From the NCBI GenBank assembly GCA_022376925.1, contig JAIOJX010000002.1, forward strand, positions 133,310,831-133,374,830: a stretch of 64,000 bases of DNA, given 5' to 3'. The stretch's first letter is position 1; each line of letters starts with the position of its first letter. The position numbers and the translations under genes are program-made. Source of the stretch: Tragulus kanchil. Lineage: Eukaryota; Chordata; Mammalia; Artiodactyla; Tragulidae. Positions 34,956 through 45,408 of this stretch are shown piece after piece. Below the pieces are notes generated by a model. That model had not been told where the DNA came from, made no database searches, and saw nothing but the letters and a program-made list of their open reading frames with translations.

Positions 34956-35130
34956 AGCATTGGATCTTGACCCTTGGTTGTACATTAGAATCATCTGGGA
35001 AAATCTTATTTTAAAAATAAAAACCATGCATGGCAGCAACCTAGGGATACTGACTTAATTAAGTTTATGTGGGACCTGAGCATGACCAATTTTTTTTTCA
35101 AATGTGATTTTCTTTTTTAACCATTCTACT
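34956..35130 (+). mobile_element. MER5-like remnant (second copy at 36039-36213)
   Basis: GTACATTAGAATCATCTGGGAAAATCTT fits the MER5/hAT consensus (cattagaatcacctgg). Diverged. Doubled through duplicate 8. Confidence 0.5.
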
Positions 35131-35261
35131 TCTCATGTGAAGCCAAGACTGAGAAAGAGCACATCACAAGAGAAAAGCTCTCAAGGTTCAGTTCCCAAAG
35201 CATTAAACCTTACGGGACACTCTTCTACCATAACTGCCTTATATCAATTATTACCTTTTAT

Positions 35262-35845
35262 TCACATCACCAGGATACATAACCTCCTATCTGTCTCAGT
35301 CACTAGACAGTGATCAGGAATGTCTTATTCAATATTATCTCCTGCAGACCTAGCAGGGCACAGCTCTTCACATGCAACAAGTTGATCTGCTGACATAGTC
35401 TGAATTCCTCCTTACTCCTTGAATAATTAACACTGCAATTAGATAAACTGCATTTTTGTTTCTGGGCCATACTTTAGTCATAGGAAAAGATGCAAATTAC
35501 GACAAAACAAACACTGATAACAAAGATTTATTTAAAAGCAAACAAGTCCTTCACTAAAACTAAGTCCTGCCGACTCTTGCCACTCCAGAGAGTGTAGCCT
35601 CCCAGGCTCCTCTGTCCACGGGATTCTCCAGGCAAGAATGCTGGGGCGCTTTCCTTCTCCAGGGGATCTTTCCAACCCAGGGGTGGAAACAGGGTCTCCT
35701 GTATTGCAGGCAGATTCTTTACTGACTGAGCTATGAGGGAAGAATCTATTCACATCACCAATATATATAATCTCCTATCTGTCTCTATGACTAGACAGTG
35801 ATCAGGGATGCTTTATTCAAATTATTTCCTGCAAACTTAGCAAAT
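35262..35845 (+). repeat. Older ~100-bp direct repeat around a Bov-tA
   Basis: 35262-35360 and 35747-35845 share ATTCACATCACCA, CTATCTGTCTC and GACTAGACAGTGATCAGG-type blocks at about 85 percent identity by eye. The Bov-tA at about 35562-35742 lies between them. Unlike the 1.1-kb duplicates this pair is clearly aged. It recurs at 36345-36928. Confidence 0.8.
35562..35742 (-). mobile_element. Bov-tA-type SINE (second copy at 36645-36825)
   Basis: Reversed Bov-tA: GCCGACTCTTGCCACTCCAG, CTCTGTCCACGGGATTCTCC, ending at GACTGAGCTATGAGGGAAG. Identical in both duplicate copies. Confidence 0.87.
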
Positions 35846-37094
35846 ACAACATTTGCCACAAAGAATAACAATAAGTTAATATTATAGTGCATGCAATGTA
35901 TAAGGTTTTATACTGATTGTTTTACAGGTACCCCTGTCACTACGTAAGTTTCAAATGTCAAGAAAAAAAGCAATGAATTAGCCGATGGTATGGTCTAATC
36001 TTAGAAAACGCCAAAGTAAAAGAGAATAAAATTCCTAAAGCATTGGATCTTGACCCTTGGTTGTACATTAGAATCATCTGGGAAAATCTTATTTTAAAAA
36101 TAAAAACCATGCATGGCAGCAACCTAGGGATACTGACTTAATTAAGTTTATGTGGGACCTGAGCATGACCAATTTTTTTTTCAAATGTGATTTTCTTTTT
36201 TAACCATTCTACTTCTCATGTGAAGCCAAGACTGAGAAAGAGCACATCACAAGAGAAAAGCTCTCAAGGTTCAGTTCCCAAAGCATTAAACCTTACGGGA
36301 CACTCTTCTACCATAACTGCCTTATATCAATTATTACCTTTTATTCACATCACCAGGATACATAACCTCCTATCTGTCTCAGTCACTAGACAGTGATCAG
36401 GAATGTCTTATTCAATATTATCTCCTGCAGACCTAGCAGGGCACAGCTCTTCACATGCAACAAGTTGATCTGCTGACATAGTCTGAATTCCTCCTTACTC
36501 CTTGAATAATTAACACTGCAATTAGATAAACTGCATTTTTGTTTCTGGGCCATACTTTAGTCATAGGAAAAGATGCAAATTACGACAAAACAAACACTGA
36601 TAACAAAGATTTATTTAAAAGCAAACAAGTCCTTCACTAAAACTAAGTCCTGCCGACTCTTGCCACTCCAGAGAGTGTAGCCTCCCAGGCTCCTCTGTCC
36701 ACGGGATTCTCCAGGCAAGAATGCTGGGGCGCTTTCCTTCTCCAGGGGATCTTTCCAACCCAGGGGTGGAAACAGGGTCTCCTGTATTGCAGGCAGATTC
36801 TTTACTGACTGAGCTATGAGGGAAGAATCTATTCACATCACCAATATATATAATCTCCTATCTGTCTCTATGACTAGACAGTGATCAGGGATGCTTTATT
36901 CAAATTATTTCCTGCAAACTTAGCAAATACAACATTTGCCACAAAGAATAACAATAAGTTAATATTATAGTGCATGCAATGTATCAGGTTTTATACTGAT
37001 TGTTTTACAGGTGCTAATTCCTATAAAAATTAATCCGCAAATGCTTGTATTTGTCATAAACTCCCTAGGCTGTTAAGTACAACAGTAATATCAT

Positions 37095-37165
37095 TATTTA
37101 CAGACAAAAAGCCTTGGGCTCAGTAAAGGGACGTAACTTGTCCAAAGTTACCACTACTCTTTAAC
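37095..37165 (-). mobile_element. MIR fragment
   Basis: ATTATTTACAGACAAAAAGCC, GGGCTCAGTAAAGGGACG and AACTTGTCCAAAGTTACC correspond to the reversed MIR core. Confidence 0.65.
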
Positions 37166-37353
37166 CTCATCTGATTAAAACGGCCTTTCTGCCCATAATC
37201 GTTTTGTTAGATAAATGATTTTTTTCCTTACACAATTCAGGATCAGGTAGGGCTTGGGGTTTTTCATTCTTAACGCCAATCTCAATGCAGACACAAAGCA
37301 TATGTTGGAGACTGACCTACAGCTGCAACAAGCCTGAGGCTTATTTCTGGGAG

Positions 37354-37545
37354 CTTCTTTGCTTTTAAATAAATCCTTGTTAATCAGTGTTTGTTTGTTG
37401 TAATTTGCATTTTTTCCTATGACTGAAATATGGCCCAGAAACAAAAATGCAGTTTATCTAATTGAATGTTATTATTCAAGGAATAAGGAGGAATTCGGAC
37501 TATGTCAGCAGATGAACTTGTAGCATGTGAAGAACTATGCCCTGC
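37354..37545 (-). repeat. Inverted copy of 35354-35555 (and 36437-36638)
   Basis: The reverse complement reads through CTTCACATGC, CTGCTGACATAGTC, AGATAAACTGCATTTTTG and TTTATTTAAAAGCAAA in the same order as 36437-36638, with scattered differences (roughly 88 percent by eye). Family unknown. Real duplication older than the SINE-free 1.1-kb tandem pairs. Confidence 0.8.
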
Positions 37546-37956
37546 CTGAGTGTCCAGAATGCTAGAGAAAGCAAACCAGAGAGTCGACCATCTGCCCTGG
37601 GAGAGCTGCATCTGTCTCTCATCAGCAAATGTAAAGGGGAGAGTTCAACTTTAATGCTCAGGCTGTTCTGCTGGTGGAGATCCCATCCTTCCAGCCTTCC
37701 TAGGACTCTCTAACTGGCCAACTCCAAAGTCAGCTTGGGTCTCCAAAATGTGTTTATACATCCAATCAAGAAAGTTAAGTGTCTTCTTTTTAATCTCCTT
37801 GACATTTGCCTACACAATCTAAGATTCTTCCCTACTAGAGCAAAACAGAGCTTCTTTAAAAGAAGAAAAACCAAAAAAAGCAAACACCCATCCCTAATAT
37901 GACTGGAAGGCCACCATATGGGAAATGATTATCTTCAGCAGTTAAAACTCAAAACA

Positions 37957-38253
37957 GGGACTTCCCGGGTGGTGTAGTGGATGGGAGTCCGCCTGCCAAT
38001 GCAGAGGACATGGGTTTGATCCCTGGTTGGGAAGGTTCCATATGTCATGGGCGATGAAAGCCGGCAAGCCACTACTACTGGGCCCATGTGCTGCAGCTAC
38101 TGAAGCCCATGGGCACTAGACCCCACGTTCCACAATAAGAGAAGCCACCGCAGTGAGAAGCCTGCGCATTGCAACTAGAGAGTAACACCCACTCACCAGA
38201 AATAGAGAAAAGCCCTTTAGCAGCAACAAAGATCCAACATAGCCAAAAACAAA
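37957..38253 (+). mobile_element. CHR-1-type SINE
   Basis: GGGACTTCCCGGGTGGTGTAG head, GGGTTTGATCCCTGGTTGGG box, then the CHR-1-type body with repeated CACTACTACTGGGCC and GAAGCCACCGCAGTGAGAAG blocks and an AGCCAAAAACAAA tail. Flanking ACTCAAAACA repeats (37947-37956 and 38254-38263) fit a target-site duplication. Confidence 0.85.
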
Positions 38254-38513
38254 CACTCAAAACAAAAACTGGAAAAGCCATCTAAATATCCAAGAAATCA
38301 TAATATATTCCTACCACTGAACATTACAAACATTTGAAAGTTTTAGAAAGTGCAAGTAAGAACACAATAAAATTAAGTGGAAAGAAGATACAAAACTACC
38401 TATGAACTTGATTTAAAACTTTGAAAAAACATCTTTAAAGACCTTTTTTTTTTTATCCTTATAAATATACACCAAAACATTAATAGTTGTTATCTTAAAA
38501 GTGGCAAGTTTAG

Positions 38514-38812
38514 GGGGCTTTCCTGGTGGTCCAGTGGGTAAGGACACCACCTTGCAGTGCAAGGGGCGCCAGTTGGATCCCTGGCCTGGGAAGATCCCAC
38601 GTGCCGCGGAGCGGCTGGACCCATGTGTCCAATTACCGAGCCAGAGCTCTGGAGCGCATGTGCCCAGAGCCAGTGCTCTGCGACAACAGAGGCCACCGCA
38701 GTGGGAGGCCCACACGGGCCAAAGAACAAAGAGGGATGAAAATGGACAAATGAAAGACCAGTAGAAGTGGCCCTCCTGCTCCCCTCCCTCCCCACTCCAA
38801 CCCCCCAAAAAA
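38514..38812 (+). mobile_element. CHR-like SINE, young subfamily
   Basis: Full GGGGGCTTTCCTGGTGGTCCAG head, GC-rich body and pyrimidine-rich end, tail CCCCAAAAAA. Flanks TGGCAAGTTT and TGGCAGGTTT form a slightly aged target duplication. Confidence 0.9.
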
Positions 38813-39472
38813 TGGCAGGTTTGGAGTGATTCTTCTTTTTGATTTACATATTTCAATATTCTCCATATTTTGTAAACAAATTTGTTGATAAGGAAAGGAT
38901 ATCTTATGATAGCACACTTTAGTACTTTGGAGAAGAAACCCAAATCTTATGCACGGAAAACAGGGCTGACCAAAAAACCCCCAACAAAACAAACAAACAC
39001 AGACCTTATTTCTAGCTGAGGTTTTGGCCCCAAATCCCTGAGAGGCAGGCTGCACTATTGTAAGAATTTTCTTCTCTGCCAGACAGACCTTGGGAGTCTT
39101 AAATCAAAGTTTTCTGCCTATATTTGTCATAAACTCAAAATCCAGATCAACTTCGGATCTTACTGCAGGAAAAAGCAATCAGCATCAAAGAAAAATGAGG
39201 GAGAGAGGAGAAACAGTTTATGCCTACAGCCACCCACCAGGGACCTTTTTAGGCTTGCCTGGCTTGCCAGGTGGGAGGTGAAAACTTAGCCCTAGGAAGA
39301 GAAAAAAGGAGCAGCAGCCTCCGCATCCTTATGAAGTGCTGGGAGGCCAGGGGGAACAGGGGCTTGGCTGACAAACCCAGAACCCAACTCATGGCCCTGC
39401 GCACCTGCACAGGGGCCAGTGATGTTCTCGGCAGTGTCATGCCTCTTTGGGGTAAAAGTAAACAGACCTACG

Positions 39473-39680
39473 GGCTTCCCTCGTGGCTCAGTGGTAAAGA
39501 ACCATCTGCCAATGCAGGGGACATGGGTTCAATCCCTGGTCCAGGAAGATCTCCTGAATGAAGACATGGCAACCCTCTTCAGTATTTTTGCCTGGAAACC
39601 CCCATGGACAGAGAAGCCTGACACCCTGTGGTCCATGGCGTCAAAGACCATCAGACACGACTTAGTGACTAAACAACAAA
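39473..39680 (+). mobile_element. Bov-tA-type SINE
   Basis: GGGCTTCCCTCGTGGCTCAG head, GGTTCAATCCCTGGTCCAGG box, TTTTTGCCTGGAAACCCCCATGG body and GACACGACTTAGTGACTAAAC end. Confidence 0.88.
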
Positions 39681-39795
39681 GGGACCAGTATGTCACTGGA
39701 GGTGGAAAAGGGTGGAAAAGCCAAGGCAGGGGGGAGGCACGAGGCCCTCAACTATTCCAAGGTCAAACCTGCACCGACCTGTTCCATAATCAGTT

Positions 39796-39813
39796 TGTGT
39801 GTGTGTGTGTGTT
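39796..39813 (+). repeat. (GT)n microsatellite
   Basis: Uninterrupted GT repeat of about nine units. Confidence 0.9.
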
Positions 39814-39965
39814 CTCTGACAAAGTATACATCCTCTTGATTTTGAACATATTGGTATTTATGATAAATAGATCTAAAATGTTTTTGACCACACAATTTTA
39901 TAAAGGGATTCAAAGCATTCTGGCAATAATCTTGCTTTGAATCAATATTCTGTGATTGCATTTTG

Positions 39966-40298
39966 GTTTTTTTTGGTTTTTTTTATTATTAACTTTTTTT
40001 TTTGGTGGGGGGGGCAGGTTGGGGCGGGAAGGGGGTGGGCAGGCCACCTCTATTGGTCTTTCATTTATCTATTTTCATCCATCTTTGTTCTTTGGCCCGT
40101 GTAGGCCTCCCATCGCAGTAGCCTCTGCTGTCGCAGAGCACTGGCTCTGGGCGCATGCGCCCCAGAGCTCCGGCTCGGTAATTGAACACATCGGTCCAGC
40201 CGCTCCGCGGCACGTGGGATCTTCCCAGGCCAGGGATTGAACCGGCGCCCCTTGCACTGCAAGGCGGTGTCCTAACCCACTGGGCCACCAGGGAAGCC
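39966..40298 (-). mobile_element. Young CHR-like SINE
   Basis: Minus-oriented full copy with G/T-rich tail, G-rich stretch and reversed head ending GGGAAGCC. Perfect 16-bp target duplication CTGTGATTGCATTTTG at 39950-39965 and 40299-40314. Confidence 0.93.
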
Positions 40299-40726
40299 CT
40301 GTGATTGCATTTTGATAACTAAAACATCAATTACTAGTAATCAAGAGATGTTATTCATAAGCAGAGACCCAGTAAATTTCACTATAAATTACACATTCAC
40401 ATCGCCATAAACACAGAGCACTCCAAATCAAGTTTAACCGGCTAGAGAAAAAGTCACGAGCCTGCCGTATCACTCTTCTCCATGTGCACGCTTGACACCT
40501 CAGCCAGGACGACGAGTGAGCCCCACGCAGGTGATGTCCCCAAATCCCTCCTGGCCTCTGCCAGCTCGTGCAGCACTCCCTACAGGAACCAGAGAGCACA
40601 CACGCAACACAGGTGCAGCCTACAGCCTATTCTGGCTCTGGGCTTTCCTGAGCAATGTGCTAGAACCTTTCCAGTCTAGGCCCAGTCTGCCCTGGCTCCA
40701 CTGTGGCCAATGCCAGTTGGTACAGG

Positions 40727-40950
40727 GAGGCTTCCCAGGTGGCCGCTAGTGGTGAAGAACCCACCTGCCAATGCAGGAGATGCCAGAGACAAGGGTGGAT
40801 CTGTGGGTCTGGAAGACCCACTCCAGTAGTCTTGCAACCCACTCCAGTAGTCTTGCCTGGAGGATCCCATGGACAGAGGAGCCTGGGAGGCTACCGTCTA
40901 TGGGATTACAAAGAGTCACACACCACTGAAGCGACCTGGCACAAACACAC
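40727..40950 (+). mobile_element. Bov-tA-type SINE (second copy at 41930-42153)
   Basis: GAGGCTTCCCAGGTGGCCGC head to GAAGCGACCTGGCAC end with perfect target duplication AGTTGGTACAGG (40715-40726 and 40951-40962). An internal 25-bp duplication (CCCACTCCAGTAGTCTTGC twice near 40827-40858) marks this copy. Repeated through duplicate 9. Confidence 0.92.
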
Positions 40951-41109
40951 AGTTGGTACAGGACTTGTTCCTCTGCCTGTAGAACATGAAAGCTAATTGC
41001 AAGAGTGTGTGAAAACACAGAGAGCAAACAAAAAGAAGTCTGTGAAATCAAAACAGGGTAATTCCCTAGATTATCACAATGTCACTCATATAGGCGTCCT
41101 CCCACTTTA

Positions 41110-41500
41110 AAGAACAGATGAAGCTGTGCTACTTCACTATCGTTGAAGAAATGCAAATCTAAACAATATAATGCTTTTTTCCACTTAGCAACTTCAGGAT
41201 TTGTTTTCTGCCACAGTGGGGTACAACATTCTTACATTCTAAGGACACAACCCTCCTGTAAAGTAACAATATGATTTAAGAACCTTCAAAACAGATAATC
41301 ACTGACAGAGAAATTTCACTGCTACATGTCCTGAAGAAATAATCAAAATGAAAAATTTATGTTAAAAATTATGTTCACTGCAACCAGAAACCATCCAAAA
41401 ATAGGTAACAGAGCCTTCATCTGAAGAGTTTTAAAAAATCATAATACAATATGAAAAGACAATCATAATGCACAACTGTATACACAGTTTGATTTCGATT
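41110..41500 (+). mobile_element. Old L1 3' fragment (second copy at 42313-42703)
   Basis: TTGAAGAAATGCAAATCTAAAC, GAGAAATTTCACTGCTACATG and GAAGAAATAATCAAAATG match the order of blocks at the 3' side of ancient L1M elements. No ORF. Confidence 0.6.
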
Positions 41501-42914
41501 ATGTTCAAACACACATAAAAGGGAAAAAAGAGTATTATGCCAAACAACTTTTATACATTTTCAAATTTCCTTTTTCAACTTTTACATAGCGTTTTCTACA
41601 ATATTTTACACATTCACATCGTAACACCCAAATCAGTTTAACCGGCTAGAGAAAAGTCACGAGCCTGCCGTATCACTCTTCTCCATGTGCACGCTTGACA
41701 CCTCAGCCAGGACGACGAGTGAGCCCCACGCAGGTGATGTCCCCAAATCCCTCCTGGCCTCTGCCAGCTCGTGCAGCACTCCCTACAGGAACCAGAGAGC
41801 ACACACGCAACACAGGTGCAGCCTACAGCCTATTCTGGCTCTGGGCTTTCCTGAGCAATGTGCTAGAACCTTTCCAGTCTAGGCCCAGTCTGCCCTGGCT
41901 CCACTGTGGCCAATGCCAGTTGGTACAGGGAGGCTTCCCAGGTGGCCGCTAGTGGTGAAGAACCCACCTGCCAATGCAGGAGATGCCAGAGACAAGGGTG
42001 GATCTGTGGGTCTGGAAGACCCACTCCAGTAGTCTTGCAACCCACTCCAGTAGTCTTGCCTGGAGGATCCCATGGACAGAGGAGCCTGGGAGGCTACCGT
42101 CTATGGGATTACAAAGAGTCACACACCACTGAAGCGACCTGGCACAAACACACAGTTGGTACAGGACTTGTTCCTCTGCCTGTAGAACATGAAAGCTAAT
42201 TGCAAGAGTGTGTGAAAACACAGAGAGCAAACAAAAAGAAGTCTGTGAAATCAAAACAGGGTAATTCCCTAGATTATCACAATGTCACTCATATAGGCGT
42301 CCTCCCACTTTAAAGAACAGATGAAGCTGTGCTACTTCACTATCGTTGAAGAAATGCAAATCTAAACAATATAATGCTTTTTTCCACTTAGCAACTTCAG
42401 GATTTGTTTTCTGCCACAGTGGGGTACAACATTCTTACATTCTAAGGACACAACCCTCCTGTAAAGTAACAATATGATTTAAGAACCTTCAAAACAGATA
42501 ATCACTGACAGAGAAATTTCACTGCTACATGTCCTGAAGAAATAATCAAAATGAAAAATTTATGTTAAAAATTATGTTCACTGCAACCAGAAACCATCCA
42601 AAAATAGGTAACAGAGCCTTCATCTGAAGAGTTTTAAAAAATCATAATACAATATGAAAAGACAATCATAATGCACAACTGTATACACAGTTTGATTTCG
42701 ATTATGTTCAAACACACATAAAAGGGAAAAAAGAGTATTATGCCAAACAACTTTTATACATTTTCAAATTTCCTTTTTCAACTTTTACATAGTTTCCAAG
42801 TTTTCTACAATATTTTAGATATTCCACTTACCAAAATATATGTCACTCATAGTAAATTTTGGCAAAAGAAACCAGACACAAAAGATTTCTTACTGCAAAT
42901 AAAAACTACATGAG

Positions 42915-43252
42915 GGGCTTCCCTGGTGGTCCAGTGGGTAAGGACACCGCCTTGCAGTGCAAGGGGCGCCGGTTCCATCCCTGGCCTGGGAAGATCCCAC
43001 GTGCTGCGGAGCGGCTGGACCCATGTGTCCAATTACTGAGCCGGAGCTCTGGAGCGCATGCGCCCAGAGCCGGTGCTCTGCAACGAGAGGCCACCGCGAT
43101 GGGAGGCCCACAGGAGCCAAAGAACAAAGACGGATGAAAACAGAGAAATGAAAGACCAATAGAAGTGGCCAGCCCATCCCCCTCCCTCCCCACCCACTCC
43201 CTCCCCAAAAAGATTTAAAAAAATAATAAAAATAAAAATAATTAAAAAAAAG
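42915..43252 (+). mobile_element. Young CHR-like SINE in L1 (copy A)
   Basis: Full copy, head GGGCTTCCCTGGTGGTCCAG to A-rich tail, target duplication AAAAACTACATGAG at 42901-42914 and 43253-43266. Same insertion as 44011-44358. Confidence 0.93.
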
Positions 43253-43555
43253 AAAAACTACATGAGATACCACTTCACACCCACTAGAATGGCTATAATA
43301 GAAGACAGACAATAACAGTACCGACAAGGATGCTGAGAACTGGAACCCTCACACAAGGCTGGTGAGGATGTAGAATGGTGCAGCTGCTGTGAAAACAGCT
43401 GGGCAGTTACTCAAAAGTGAAACATGGCGTTGCCATAAGACCTTGAAATTTTATTCCCAGGTATAAAGAGTCGGGCACGATTGAGTGACTGAACTGAACT
43501 GATACACCTAAGAGAAAAGAAAACGTATTTCCACACAAAAGTTTGTAGACAAATG

Positions 43556-43771
43556 CGTGTGTGTGTGTGTGTGTGCATTCAGTCGCTCATGTGTGCCTGG
43601 TTCTCTGAGCGGCCCACCAGGCTCCTATGTCCATGGAATTTTCCAAGCAAGAATACTGGAGAAGGCTGCCATTTCCTACTACAGGGTATCTTTCTGATAC
43701 GAGGAATCAAACTCGAGTCTCTTGCATCTCCCTGTACTGTCAGGTGGATTCTTTACCACTGTGCCACCTGG
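43556..43771 (-). mobile_element. Bov-tA-type SINE (second copy at 44665-44882)
   Basis: Reversed Bov-tA with a (GT)n stretch at its left end, GCATTCAGTCGCTCATGTG, CTATGTCCATGGAATTTTCC, ending CTGTGCCACCTGG. Flanked by GACAAATG on both sides (43548-43555 and 43772-43779). Confidence 0.88.
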
Positions 43772-44010
43772 GACAAATGTTTACACCAGCGTTATTCATA
43801 TTAGTCAAAGAGCAGAGACAATCCAAATATCAATCAACAAATGAATGGATAAACCAAATTTTCATACATTTTTTTAACTTTTACATAGTTTCCAAGTTTT
43901 CTACAATATTTTAGATATTCCACTTACCAAAATATATGTCACTCATAGTAAATTTTGGCAAAAGAAACCAGACACAAAAGATTTCTTACTGCAAATAAAA
44001 ACTACATGAG

Positions 44011-44358
44011 GGGCTTCCCTGGTGGTCCAGTGGGTAAGGACACCGCCTTGCAGTGCAAGGGGCGCCGGTTCCATCCCTGGCCTGGGAAGATCCCACGTGC
44101 TGCGGAGCGGCTGGACCCATGTGTCCAATTACTGAGCCGGAGCTCTGGAGCGCATGCGCCCAGAGCCGGTGCTCTGCAACGAGAGAGGCCACCGCGATGG
44201 GAGGCCCACAGGAGCCAAAGAACAAAGACGGATGAAAACAGAGAAATGAAAGACCAATAGAAGTGGCCAGCCCATCCCCCTCCCTCCCCCACCCACTCCC
44301 CTCCCCCCCAAAAAAAAGATTTAAAAAAATAATAAAAATAAAAATAATTAAAAAAAAG
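44011..44358 (+). mobile_element. Young CHR-like SINE in L1 (copy B of the same insertion)
   Basis: Same element and flanks as 42915-43252, about 10 bases longer through C- and A-run differences. Target duplication at 43997-44010 and 44359-44372. Confidence 0.93.
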
Positions 44359-45408
44359 AAAAACTACATGAGATACCACTTCACACCCACTAGAATGGCT
44401 ATAATAGAAGACAGACAATAACGAGTACCGACAAGGATGCTGAGAAACTGGAACCCTCACACAAGGCTGGTGAGGATGTAGAATGGTGCAGCTGCTGTGA
44501 AAACAGCTGGGCAGTTACTCAAAAAGTGAAACATGGCGTTGCCATAAGACCTTGAAATTTTATTCCCAGGTATAAAGAGTCGGGCACGATTGAGTGACTG
44601 AACTGAACTGATACACCTAAGAGAAAAGAAAACGTATTTCCACACAAAAGTTTGTAGACAAATGCGTGTGTGTGTGTGTGTGTGTGCATTCAGTCGCTCA
44701 TGTGTGCCTGGTTCTCTGAGCGGCCCACCAGGCTCCTATGTCCATGGAATTTTCCAAGCAAGAATACTGGAGAAGGCTGCCATTTCCTACTACAGGGTAT
44801 CTTTCTGATACGAGGAATCAAACTCGAGTCTCTTGCATCTCCCTGTACTGTCAGGTGGATTCTTTACCACTGTGCCACCTGGGACAAATGTTTACACCAG
44901 CGTTATTCATATTAGTCAAAGAGCAGAGACAATCCAAATATCAATCAACAAATGAATGGATAAACCAAATCTGGTGTATTCATATATTGGAATATTTTTC
45001 AGTCATCACAGGGAATGAACTATGATTCACGGTACAACGTGATGAACCCTGAAAAACACCAGGCTAGGTGAAAGAAGTCAAATGCAAAGGGCATGTGTTG
45101 AATGATGCCATTTCTATGAAACTTTCAGAACAGGAAAATCTATAGAAACAGAAAGCAGATGGGTGGACATTCAGCACTACAAGGTTAGGGGCAATGAACA
45201 ATAAATGCTAATGGATATAGGGCTTCTTTGAGGACAATAACAATGTCCTACAATTGCCATGATGGATACACAACTCTGTGAATAGATGAATCATATATAC
45301 ACTTTAAGTGGGTGAAGTGTATGGTATATAAATTGTATCTCAATAAAACTGTATTTTAAAAGAACGTATACTTTTATTTCATTCACAGTAAAATTCAAAA
45401 CCAGGCAA

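Larger units (their letters stand above)
34847..37012. repeat. Tandem duplicate 8
   Basis: Copy A is 34847-35929 and copy B 35930-37012, constant offset 1083. The only difference I found is GTATAAGG (35898) versus GTATCAGG (36981). Contains a MER5-like fragment and a Bov-tA. Confidence 0.95.
40389..42812. repeat. Tandem duplicate 9
   Basis: Copy A is 40389-41605 and copy B 41606-42812, offset 1217 at the start and 1203 later. The start of copy B (41618-41650) has lost about 14 bases compared with 40401-40445, and the end of copy A (41588-41605) is garbled relative to 42791-42812. Both noisy parts are at the junction. Confidence 0.95.
42780..44968. repeat. Tandem duplicate 10
   Basis: Copy A is 42780-43875 and copy B 43876-44968, offset 1096 drifting to 1117. 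Copy A is shorter by about 21 bases through single losses in A-, C- and G-runs (43080-43400), the signature of an unpolished copy. Starts immediately at the end of duplicate 9. Confidence 0.95.
42885..45355 (+). mobile_element. L1 3' end interrupted by SINEs and a duplicate
   Basis: GAGATACCACTTCACACCCAC, AGAATGGCTATAATAGAAG, AGCGTTATTCATATTAGTC and GGGTGAAGTGTATGGTATAT are L1 ORF2-end and 3' UTR blocks. Interrupted by a CHR-like SINE and a Bov-tA, and partly repeated by duplicate 10. Confidence 0.8.

Noticed and set aside
38413..38943. 176-codon minus-strand ORF
   Set aside because: Its centre is the reverse strand of the SINE at 38514-38812; flanks have no homology that I recognise.
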